Source: Planctomycetota bacterium
Lineage (GTDB): Bacteria > Planctomycetota > Phycisphaerae > Phycisphaerales > SM1A02
DNA length: 7,049 bases
Assembly: GCA_009926815.1 (NCBI GenBank)
Contig: RFOC01000107.1
Span: 1-7,049, forward strand
Direction: 5' to 3'
A model generated the notes under the pieces. The model was not told where the DNA came from. It saw nothing but the letters and a program-made list of their open reading frames with translations, and did not search any database. Shown one piece after another: positions 1 to 5,646 of the stretch. The position numbers and the translations under genes were made by a program. Each line of letters starts with the position of its first letter. Within the stretch, counting starts at the first letter, position 1.

Positions 1-1806
1 CATGGCGCCACCCGAGGCACCACCCATGCCGCCACCCGTGCCGCCACCCGTGCCGCCGCCCGAGGGGGGCGGAGGAGCGCCTCCGCCGGATTCGGGAGGC
101 GCGGCGGAGCCATCCGTCCGTGCCGCGGCCTCATCCGCGATCACGATCTCCTTGCCTTCGGCGATCTTGATGCTGGCTGGATCGATGGTGTACGGCACGT
201 CCTTGCGATCCGAATGATCCCGCAGCCACTTGCCCACGGTGCCGTCGAGGAACGAGTTCGGCTTGCCGTCCATGTGCACGTAGTCGATCCTCATCTCGAC
301 CTGGATGGTCCGGGCACCGCCCTCGGGCTTGACGGCGTACTCGCCCTTGAGCTCCTGGAGCGAGATGAGCCGACGCTGATCGTTGGGGATCTTCACCAGT
401 TCGGACGGATCGTCCGTGGCGAGTTCCTTGGCGGGGTTGGTGCTCAGCGTGGAGTCCACGGCGTCACGAACCAGCTGCGGCCAGACGCTGCGATTGTCGA
501 GCAGCATCTGCACGTTGGCCTTGGCGGAGCCCGATCCGCCCTCGCCCTGCGCGGCCTGCAACTTGTTCTTCAGACCATCGGCCGCCGATGTCACGCTGCC
601 CGCGCGGGCGATCGCATCGCCCCCCGCGACGAACTGACGCTCCATGAGCGGCCGCACGAAGAGACCGGCGGAAGCGACCACCGCCACGCTGGCCGCGGCG
701 ATGAACCACTTGTTCTTGGCCTGCCAGATCTTCTCTCGCAGGTTGCTGACCGGCGAGAGGTTGATGGCGATGCTGGCCAGCCCGACGCCCTGCAGCGCCA
801 GGCCGTAGGCGGTGACCATGTTGACGGAGTTGGCCGCGAAATCCGCGGCATCGCGCCCCTCGACGCGGATGCGCTTGAATTCGTCGACCCGCTGCACGTC
901 CACGTTCAGCTGCTGCCCCAGGAACTTGCGGAGGCCCGGGATCCGGAAGGTGCTGCCCACGCCCCAGGCCTGCTCGATCGGGTGGTCCCGGTGCGACATC
1001 TGGTAGCTGCTGATGGACCGCTGGACATCCGTGACCAGGTCGCCGAAGACGGGTCGCATGGCCTGCATCATCTGCCGGGCGTACTTGCTGCTGGCGCTCT
1101 CGGCCTTCAGGCGGTCGGCCTTGCCGTAGTTGATCTTGAAGGACTCGGCCAGGGCCTCGGTGAAGTTGGTCCCGCCCAGCGCGAAGGATCGGATCCAGCA
1201 TCGGCCGTTCTCGGCCACGATCACGTCCGTCGACTGCGTGCCGATGTCCAGGAACACCGCGGGCTTGTGCTGATCGCCCAGCCCGAGGTCGTACGTCATG
1301 GCGTTGAACACCGCCATGGAGCCCAGCGTGACGATCTCCGGGCGGATGCCGAACTCGGCGTAGAGCGAGAGCCGCTCGCGCACCTTGTCCTTGTGGATGG
1401 CGAAGATGCCCACCTCGATGTCGGGGCTGTCCGCCGAGACGAAGCGGTGGTAGTCCCATTCCACTTCCTCGATCGGGAAGGGAATCTGCTGCCCCGCCTC
1501 GAACTTCACGAGGTTGGCGATCTCCTTGGCCTCGACGGGTGGCAGCGGCACGAAGCGAGCCAACCCCACGTTGCCCGGCACGGAGACCACGGTCTTCACG
1601 CCCTCGATGTTCTTGGCCGCCACGAACTGCTGCAGGGTGAGGCGCGTGATCTCGACCGGATCGATGTCCGGCGAGGTCAACGGCTTGGCGTGCGGGATGT
1701 AGGCGAAGTCGGCGACGGCGACTTCATCGCCGTCCCGCTCGAGGCGGATGGCCTTGATGGCGAAGGCACCGATCTCGATGCCCCATGCGGCTTGATTCTT
1801 CGGCAT
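1..1806 (-). CDS. pilM: Type IV pilus / type II secretion assembly protein PilM with fused PilN-like membrane segment (C-terminus cut by window edge)
   Basis: This is an actin-like ATPase of the inner-membrane platform that assembles type IV pili or related secretion machines. The frame is open for 602 codons from the ATG at 1806 to base 1. The first phosphate motif is GIEIGAFAIKAI (residues 9-20), and the PilM signature QIPFPIEEVEWDY is at 107-119. A second phosphate loop, FLDIGTQSTDVIV, is at 185-197, followed by GGTNFTEALAESF at 211-223 and an adenosine-type loop, GVGSTFRIPGL, at 282-292. The PilM fold ends near residue 340. INLSP (348-352) then matches the start of PilN, normally a separate protein, and a basic stretch leads into one membrane helix (367-384). 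A periplasmic part follows (about 390-555), then a Pro/Gly-rich tail (569 onward) that is still open at the edge. No Shine-Dalgarno is visible. The family call is firm; the PilN fusion is inferred from order and motif. PilN/PilO/PilQ partners would be expected beyond the left edge. Confidence 0.9.
   Translation of the reverse strand, partial: MPKNQAAWGIEIGAFAIKAIRLERDGDEVAVADFAYIPHAKPLTSPDIDPVEITRLTLQQFVAAKNIEGVKTVVSVPGNVGLARFVPLPPVEAKEIANLVKFEAGQQIPFPIEEVEWDYHRFVSADSPDIEVGIFAIHKDKVRERLSLYAEFGIRPEIVTLGSMAVFNAMTYDLGLGDQHKPAVFLDIGTQSTDVIVAENGRCWIRSFALGGTNFTEALAESFKINYGKADRLKAESASSKYARQMMQAMRPVFGDLVTDVQRSISSYQMSHRDHPIEQAWGVGSTFRIPGLRKFLGQQLNVDVQRVDEFKRIRVEGRDAADFAANSVNMVTAYGLALQGVGLASIAINLSPVSNLREKIWQAKNKWFIAAASVAVVASAGLFVRPLMERQFVAGGDAIARAGSVTSAADGLKNKLQAAQGEGGSGSAKANVQMLLDNRSVWPQLVRDAVDSTLSTNPAKELATDDPSELVKIPNDQRRLISLQELKGEYAVKPEGGARTIQVEMRIDYVHMDGKPNSFLDGTVGKWLRDHSDRKDVPYTIDPASIKIAEGKEIVIADEAAARTDGSAAPPESGGGAPPPPSGGGTGGGTGGGMGGASGGAM
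16..63. repeat. 12-bp tandem repeat encoding Gly-Gly-Gly-Thr/Met units in the PilM tail
   Basis: The unit GCCGCCACCCGT occurs perfectly at 28-39 and 40-51. Diverged copies flank it at 16-27 and 52-63. Read on the minus strand in the pilM frame, each unit encodes Thr or Met plus three Gly (or a close variant), giving a flexible low-complexity tail. The 12-bp period keeps the frame, so copy-number change by slippage would lengthen or shorten the tail without breaking the gene. Confidence 0.75.
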
Positions 1807-1874
1807 GCGTGGTGTGGAGTGCCGTGTGGGCGTGTGGGCCGTGGTGCTGCGGTCTCGAACGAGGGGATCCGGGG

Positions 1875-1891
1875 CGGGGAATATAACCCCG
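1875..1891. promoter_or_regulatory. AT-cored palindrome, candidate operator or promoter core
   Basis: The sequence CGGGG-AATATAA-CCCCG has perfect 5-bp arms around a 7-bp A/T-only centre, in otherwise very GC-rich surroundings. It contains TATAAC on the plus strand and TATATT on the minus strand. The position in the divergent spacer suits a shared regulatory site, but no known regulator motif is recognised. Confidence 0.3.
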
Positions 1892-1974
1892 TCCGGTCGG
1901 GAGGGTCGTCGGGAGCCATTCGCCGGACCACCCCTGGCGGGTTGCCGGATTCGCCGGGACCGAGTCGAAACGGT

Positions 1975-1980
1975 TAGCCT
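1975..1980 (+). promoter_or_regulatory. Candidate -10 box (TAGCCT) close to the S1-gene start
   Basis: TAGCCT fits the loose TANNNT form of a sigma-70 -10 box and ends 9 nt before the ATG at 1990. If used, transcription would begin at or within a few bases of the start codon, which fits the absence of a Shine-Dalgarno. Its TAG is also the in-frame stop that limits the gene's start. No convincing -35 box is visible. Confidence 0.3.
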
Positions 1981-1989
1981 TTCCGTGCC

Positions 1990-3234
1990 ATGGCCGACCC
2001 CCGACCGATCCAATCCGCCTCGGACCCATCCCTCGAGCAGGAGATGCAGGCCGCACTGGGCGGACTCAGCGATCAGGACCTGCTGAACCTTCCCGCCTCC
2101 CGCGTGCCCGCCTCCCGGCTGAAGCCGGATCGGCAGAACCGAACCGGAACGGTGATCCGGATCCAGGGCGAGGACGTGATGGTGGAGTTCGGCCCCAAGA
2201 GCCAGGGCGTGTGCCCGCTCCGACAGTTCAAGGAGGCCCCCCAAGCAGGCGACCAGGTCGAATTCGTGGTCGAGCGCCTCGATGCCTTCGAGGGACTGCT
2301 GATCCTTGCGCTTCCGGGTGCCACCACCAAGGCGCCGTGGGAGCACCTGACCGAGGGCCAGGTCGTGGAGGCCCGCTGCATCGGCATGAACAAGGGCGGA
2401 CTGGACATGGAGGTCTCGCACCACCGGGCGTTCATGCCCGCGGGACAGGTGGACATCCGACCCGTGGAGGACATCAGCATCTTCCTGGGCGAGAAGTTCC
2501 CCTGCATGATCATCGAGCTCCGCAAGGACAAGGGCCGGATGGTGCTCAGCCGCAAGGCGGCCCTGGCCCGAGAGCGGGCGGGCATGCGCGAGAAGACGCT
2601 GGCCGAGCTGGCACCGGGCCAGATCCGTGACGTGACCATCAGCAGCGTGCAGGCCTTCGGGGCCTTCGCGGACCTGGGCGGCGTGGACGGCCTGATCCAC
2701 GTGAGCGACCTCTCCCACGAGCGGATCAAGGATCCCTCGGAGGTGGTCAAGGTGGGCGACCTGGTCAAGGTGAAGGTGCTGCGCGTGGATCTGGGCCAGA
2801 AACCGCCGAAGATCTCGCTGAGCCGCAAGGAAGTCATGCAGGATCCGATGGCCGGGAAACTGGAGGCCATCGCGGTCGGCGAGAGCGTCACCGGTCGAGT
2901 GACCAAGCTGGCCGAGTTCGGCGCCTTCGTGGAGGTCGCTCCGGGCGTCGAGGGGCTGGTGCACATCAGCGAGGTGAGCCACGACCGGATTCCGAGCGTG
3001 GACCGGGTGCTGAAGGTGGATCAGGTCGTCACGGCCAAGGTCCTCAGCGTGGATCCGGCGCGACGTCGACTGAGCCTCTCGATCAAGGCCCTGCTGGATC
3101 GACCCGCGGCTCCCGCAGGCCGCGGCGGCAAGGATGGCGGCATGACCATGCCCGCCCGTCCGGACGACCCGGCCATGGCGAAGTTGAGGGCGAAGTTCTC
3201 CGCCTCACGCCAGCTCAAGGGTGGCCTGGGCTGA
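1990..3234 (+). CDS. Four-S1-domain RNA-binding protein (ribosomal protein S1-like)
   Basis: This 414-residue cytoplasmic protein consists mostly of S1 (OB-fold) RNA-binding repeats, of the type ribosomal protein S1 uses to bring mRNA to the 30S subunit. Repeats lie at about residues 50-108, 121-190, 208-280 and 294-366. The third and fourth are canonical: FGAFADLGGVDGLIHVSDLS at 223-242, FGAFVEVAPGVEGLVHISEV at 310-329, each ending in an ISLSRK or LSLSIK strand. The first is degenerate. The second carries the altered loop NKGGLDMEV (134-142), typical of the second S1 unit in S1-type proteins. A short N-terminal helix region and a basic, Gly-rich C-tail (375-414) flank the repeats. A TAG stop 15 nt upstream in frame supports the ATG at 1990; no Shine-Dalgarno is seen. 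It is shorter than the six-domain S1 of E. coli, so it may be the genuine S1 of a short type or an S1-like paralogue; the window cannot decide. Confidence 0.9.
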   Translation: MADPRPIQSASDPSLEQEMQAALGGLSDQDLLNLPASRVPASRLKPDRQNRTGTVIRIQGEDVMVEFGPKSQGVCPLRQFKEAPQAGDQVEFVVERLDAFEGLLILALPGATTKAPWEHLTEGQVVEARCIGMNKGGLDMEVSHHRAFMPAGQVDIRPVEDISIFLGEKFPCMIIELRKDKGRMVLSRKAALARERAGMREKTLAELAPGQIRDVTISSVQAFGAFADLGGVDGLIHVSDLSHERIKDPSEVVKVGDLVKVKVLRVDLGQKPPKISLSRKEVMQDPMAGKLEAIAVGESVTGRVTKLAEFGAFVEVAPGVEGLVHISEVSHDRIPSVDRVLKVDQVVTAKVLSVDPARRRLSLSIKALLDRPAAPAGRGGKDGGMTMPARPDDPAMAKLRAKFSASRQLKGGLG

Positions 3235-3243
3235 GACGCCCCT

Positions 3244-3283
3244 CGGACCCCTCAGGCCTGACCGCCTGAGGTCGAGGGGTCCG
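3244..3283. terminator. Shared hairpin between convergent genes, probable bidirectional terminator
   Basis: An inner stem CCTCAGGC/GCCTGAGG (3250-3257 with 3264-3271, 6-nt loop) is extended by an outer pairing CGGACC/GGTCCG (3244-3249 with 3278-3283), leaving a 6-nt bulge on the right side. A competing pairing, CGGACCCCTC with GAGGGGTCCG (3244-3253 with 3274-3283), is also possible. The hairpin starts 10 nt after the S1-gene stop and includes the last two or three codons and stop of the opposing gene. There is no clear T-tract on the plus side, so efficiency as an intrinsic terminator is uncertain. Confidence 0.6.
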
Positions 3284-4679
3284 TTCCCGGCAGCACCCCC
3301 GCCGGTCGACCTGGATCCCAGAGGTCCTCGAAGACCTGTCCATCGCACGTGCGCCGCATGGCCATGTAGGCCGCGGTGGAGGCGGTGAAGATGGCCGCCG
3401 TCACGCTTCCCGCGGCGAACACCTGAAGCAGTCCCTGCCAGAACGAGACCAGCGACGAGGCGATGGACCGGAGCGTGTCCGGAAGCGAACCGCCCCAGCC
3501 CGCGTTGGGCGAGACCAGCTCGGGTGCAAGAAGCCGGGCGCCTCCGGCATCCGCGATGGCCCCCTGCCCCGCCGAGAGGCCCGCGAATCCCGCGGTGATC
3601 TCGATGGCGAAGGTGGTCACCAGATCGGTGATGAAGGCGATCAGGCAGACGCCGAGGATGCCGCAGACGGCGTAGAGGCAGGCATGCAGGGGTCGTCGGT
3701 AGACCAGCGCCCCGCAGCGCTGGGCCGCCTCCAGTCCATCGCAACCCTCGCACGCCGAGGCCGCCACCGCCATGGGCATGGCCAGCACCCAGGGCACCAG
3801 CACCACGGCGGCGAGTGTGCCAAAGAGCAGCGCGAGGCCATAGGCCACACCCGCGATCACGTCGAGCCCAGGGACCCTTCCCAGTGCGCCCACGAGCAGC
3901 GCGACCGGCAGCAGCACCAGCAGCGCCACGCCAGGCCAGAGCGGCACCAGCGCGTGGTTGAGCCGGCGCGGGGCCACGAAATCGAAGGCCTGCACGGGCG
4001 TGATGGTGGCCCTGCCGGCCAGATCCACGGCCGCCATCCGACTGAGCACGGCGCCGAGATGGCCCACGAGCAGGCCGAGCGAGATGGCGAGGAAAACCGC
4101 GGAAAACCAGTCTTCCCGCCAGAGGGCCGAGGGCACCGTGAAGAGCGCGTCGCCCAGCGCGGCGGCCGCCGATCGGAAGTCCACTGTCAGCACGGAGGCG
4201 ACGAGCCGGTCCATGCACTGCCCGACCGCCAAGGCCACCGCCGCGAAGGCGCCCTTGCCCCGGAAGGGTTCCAGCCGATCCAGGCTGCGCTGGAGCGCGT
4301 CACGGTCACTGCCGGAGAGTTCGGACATGCGGGCGCGGACGGCGGACCGCACCGACTCGACATCCAGCCGCCCCGAGAACGCGTCCCAGCCGGCGGGGCG
4401 CTGATCCACGGGCAGGGCCTCTCGCGCGACGCGGCGGGCGACCTCGCTGGCCATGGCCTGGTCGACCACGGTCCGCGGTCCGGCCAGAAGGCCCGCGGGC
4501 TGCACGGCGGGGCCTCGCACCATGTCGTAGGTGCGGCCGACCACCATGATCGCCACCAGCATGAAGGTTCCCACCAGCAGGCGTGCGGGCTTGAGGGCAC
4601 CCACCACCGAACCCACGATGCGTGGGAAGACGAGCGCCTGACGGAAATCGACCTGATCGACCACCACTCGGTCCGGCAT
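3252..4679 (-). CDS. Polytopic membrane protein of unknown function
   Basis: A 475-residue inner-membrane protein with no assigned function. Hydrophobic segments are visible at about 33-49, 191-212, 246-266, 272-300 (probably two), 331-355 and 405-440. Between the first and second lies a hydrophilic domain of about 130 residues (50-185), rich in Arg, Ala and Asp and probably extracytoplasmic. The middle part (about 208-345, with LSRMAAVDLAGR and a CDGLEAAQRCGALVYRRP stretch) resembles planctomycete integral membrane proteins I recall only as hypothetical, and loosely the glycerophosphodiesterase-membrane-type fold; that likeness is from memory. Cysteines cluster at 310, 313, 322, 334, 339 and 345, including a CxxC. 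The ATG at 4679 is chosen because a strong GGAGGT precedes it; an open frame continues upstream to 5087 but runs through the neighbour. It follows the 179-residue gene by 23 bp and is probably co-transcribed with it. Confidence 0.75.
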   Translation of the reverse strand: MPDRVVVDQVDFRQALVFPRIVGSVVGALKPARLLVGTFMLVAIMVVGRTYDMVRGPAVQPAGLLAGPRTVVDQAMASEVARRVAREALPVDQRPAGWDAFSGRLDVESVRSAVRARMSELSGSDRDALQRSLDRLEPFRGKGAFAAVALAVGQCMDRLVASVLTVDFRSAAAALGDALFTVPSALWREDWFSAVFLAISLGLLVGHLGAVLSRMAAVDLAGRATITPVQAFDFVAPRRLNHALVPLWPGVALLVLLPVALLVGALGRVPGLDVIAGVAYGLALLFGTLAAVVLVPWVLAMPMAVAASACEGCDGLEAAQRCGALVYRRPLHACLYAVCGILGVCLIAFITDLVTTFAIEITAGFAGLSAGQGAIADAGGARLLAPELVSPNAGWGGSLPDTLRSIASSLVSFWQGLLQVFAAGSVTAAIFTASTAAYMAMRRTCDGQVFEDLWDPGRPAGVLPGTDPSTSGGQA

Positions 4680-4683
4680 GGAC

Positions 4684-4689
4684 ACCTCC
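4684..4689 (-). promoter_or_regulatory. Strong Shine-Dalgarno (GGAGGT) for the membrane-protein gene
   Basis: On the minus strand GGAGGT lies 4 nt before the ATG at 4679, inside the 23-bp gap after the upstream gene's stop. It is the only clear ribosome-binding site in the window. It fixes the start at 4679 in preference to the longer open frame beginning at 5087. Confidence 0.75.
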
Positions 4690-4702
4690 GTGGCGCGTGA
4701 TG

Positions 4703-5242
4703 CTAGCGATCGCCCGGAGCGGCGATGGCCCGGAGCTCGGCGGCGGCATCGGCCAGGATCCACGCCGACACCGGCGTCACCCGCACGCGGACCGCCGTGG
4801 CGTTGTGCAGCAGGGTCTCCGCATAGACCCGGCCCTCGGCTGAACCCTCCATCAGGAAGACGTGCAGCCCCCACGGGCGATTGGTGGCGTTGTCCGGCTG
4901 CGTGTTCTCCAGGTGCCAATGCGCCGCAGCCAGCAGACGACCTCGAAGGGAGGCGTCGGAGGTCCGGCGGGCGATCCTCCAGAGGCCGTGCAGCGAGGCG
5001 AGTTCCTCCTCGGTCCAGACCTCGATGGCCCGATCCTCGGGCCAGGCCTGAAGCGGTCCGGACCCCGGTTCCACCAGATCCCGCCACGGAGGGGCCCCGG
5101 ACCCCAGGCCCCAGACCCGGGCATCCCTGTCCAAGCCGCCCACGCCCGACCGACCCAGGGCCCCGGCGGGGATCGGCTCGTCCAGAGGCAGGGTCATCTC
5201 GGCGGCCTGCTCGAGGTGTCGGACCCAGTCGAGGCTCTTCAT
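4703..5242 (-). CDS. Conserved-looking hypothetical protein, 179 aa
   Basis: A soluble protein with no signal peptide and no membrane segment. I recognise no named domain. The N-terminal third (20-70) is Gly/Pro-rich and probably loosely ordered. From about 72 the protein looks folded and mostly helical (WTEEELASLHGLWRIARR at 76-93, then AAAHWHLENT at 105-114), leading into QPDNATNRPWGLHVFL (115-130) and AETLLHNA (141-148). The His/Trp/Asn-rich core at 108-130 looks like a conserved signature, and I have an impression of similar planctomycete proteins annotated hypothetical; that is recall, not a search. No metal-binding or catalytic pattern is certain. It is the first gene of a probable two-gene operon with the membrane protein. 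The ATG at 5242 lies in an 11-bp tandem repeat and lacks a Shine-Dalgarno, so the exact start is less sure than the frame. Strong G/C bias at third positions supports coding. Confidence 0.75.
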   Translation of the reverse strand: MKSLDWVRHLEQAAEMTLPLDEPIPAGALGRSGVGGLDRDARVWGLGSGAPPWRDLVEPGSGPLQAWPEDRAIEVWTEEELASLHGLWRIARRTSDASLRGRLLAAAHWHLENTQPDNATNRPWGLHVFLMEGSAEGRVYAETLLHNATAVRVRVTPVSAWILADAAAELRAIAAPGDR

Positions 5243-5261
5243 GCGGGAATCATGCGGGAAT
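5240..5261. repeat. Perfect 11-bp tandem duplication spanning a gene start
   Basis: CATGCGGGAAT occurs at 5240-5250 and again at 5251-5261, head to tail. On the minus strand each copy carries an ATG: the one at 5242 starts the 179-residue gene and the one at 5253 is 11 nt upstream, in another frame. That upstream ATG reads Met-Ile-Pro-Ala and then TGA, whose bases overlap the real start as ATGA. Confidence 0.85.
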
Positions 5262-5311
5262 GGGGATGGAGTTGCTGGCCAGACCTCAGGACGGTGCTAC
5301 GGTAGGTCGCG
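5243..5311. promoter_or_regulatory. Short divergent spacer between the minus-strand pair and the plus-strand pair
   Basis: These 69 bp must hold promoters, or parts of them, for both directions, since genes start at 5242 (minus) and 5312 (plus). One copy of the 11-bp repeat and most of the other lie at its left side. On the right, TACGGT (5298-5303) sits 8 nt before the plus-strand ATG and is a candidate -10. No -10 candidate stands out on the minus strand. Confidence 0.4.
5298..5303 (+). promoter_or_regulatory. Candidate -10 box (TACGGT) near the zinc-ribbon gene start
   Basis: TACGGT fits TANNNT and ends 8 nt before the ATG at 5312. TTGCTG at 5272-5277 is a partial -35 match but the 20-bp spacing is long. 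No Shine-Dalgarno precedes the ATG, which fits a transcript with little or no leader. Confidence 0.3.
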
Positions 5312-5614
5312 ATGAGGCTGCGCACCAGCACCATCCAGAGACGGCACTTGATCCCCCGCTGCCTGGCCTGCGGCCAGGAGCAGTTGGCCCATCGACCCCA
5401 CTGCCCGGGATGCGGCACCGACCTGGAGGAGCGTCCCCCCCGCTCGTACGCGGAGCTGGAGGGCCTGGTCGAGTTCGACGCCCCCGTCCACCCCGTGGAC
5501 CCGTTCGTGGCATGGCGTCGGCAGGTGACCCTGGAGCGTTGGCTGCTCACGGCCTTCACGGGGGCGGTGCTGACCGCGTTCCTGCTGCACGCCGTGGTGT
5601 CCATGTGGGCCTGA
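5312..5614 (+). CDS. Small zinc-ribbon protein with C-terminal membrane anchor
   Basis: A 100-residue protein of unknown role. CLAC (17-20) and CPGC (31-34) form a four-cysteine zinc ribbon with a 10-residue spacer. An acidic linker follows (about 37-70), then one hydrophobic helix (77-99) ending at the C-terminus, so the ribbon most likely faces the cytoplasm on a tail anchor. Codon third positions are almost all G or C, so the frame is convincingly coding despite its size. It lies 32 bp ahead of the M20 peptidase on the same strand and may share a transcript, although a candidate promoter box lies in that gap. Small zinc-ribbon membrane proteins of this kind are usually annotated hypothetical; I recognise no specific family. 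Confidence 0.75.
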   Translation: MRLRTSTIQRRHLIPRCLACGQEQLAHRPHCPGCGTDLEERPPRSYAELEGLVEFDAPVHPVDPFVAWRRQVTLERWLLTAFTGAVLTAFLLHAVVSMWA

Positions 5615-5634
5615 GATGCCACGGGGGGGCACGC

Positions 5635-5640
5635 TAGCCT
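5635..5640 (+). promoter_or_regulatory. Candidate -10 box (TAGCCT) near the M20 peptidase start
   Basis: TAGCCT, the same hexamer as before the S1 gene, ends 6 nt before the ATG at 5647, within the 32-bp gap after the zinc-ribbon gene. A GAGGG at 5641-5645 also lies next to the ATG but is too close to be a normal Shine-Dalgarno. The box would allow transcription of the peptidase independently of its neighbour. Confidence 0.3.
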
Positions 5641-5646
5641 GAGGGC

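Larger units (their letters stand above)
1807..1989. promoter_or_regulatory. Divergent intergenic region between pilM and the S1-domain gene
   Basis: These 183 bp separate two gene starts pointing away from each other, so both promoters should lie here. The one conspicuous AT-rich island is AATATAAC (1880-1887), framed by the inverted repeat CGGGG/CCCCG. It could supply a -10 element on the minus strand (TATATT, 1885 to 1880) for pilM, leaving a leader of roughly 65-70 nt. No good -35 match is visible at normal spacing on either strand. I see no conserved small gene here. Confidence 0.5.

Noticed and set aside
464..1459. 331-codon minus-strand open frame inside pilM
   Set aside because: It is on the same strand as pilM in another frame, with an Arg/Gly-rich product lacking domain features. 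The pilM frame is open throughout and conserved.
1774..1776. Glu11 in place of the usual Asp in the first phosphate motif of PilM
   Set aside because: As I recall, Glu also occurs at this position in characterised PilM proteins such as that of Thermus, so it is not a sign of inactivity.
214..1977. 587-codon open frame on the plus strand
   Set aside because: It lies antisense to pilM, whose frame gives clear PilM motifs. The plus-strand product is His/Arg/Gly-rich with no recognisable fold, typical of an antisense frame in GC-rich DNA.
2073..2966. 297-codon minus-strand open frame opposite the S1 gene
   Set aside because: It is Ser/Arg/Thr-rich without domains, antisense to well-defined S1 repeats.
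3684..4700. 338-codon plus-strand open frame opposite the membrane protein
   Set aside because: The product is His/Gly/Arg-rich low complexity; the minus strand gives well-formed membrane helices over the same bases.
4680..5087. N-terminal extension of the membrane protein to an ATG at 5087
   Set aside because: This stretch overlaps the 179-residue gene in another frame, its product is Gly/Arg-rich, and a strong GGAGGT supports the start at 4679.
5617..5631. TGCC/GGCA inverted repeat after the zinc-ribbon gene
   Set aside because: The stem is only 4 bp around a G-run, with no T-tract; too weak to call a terminator.
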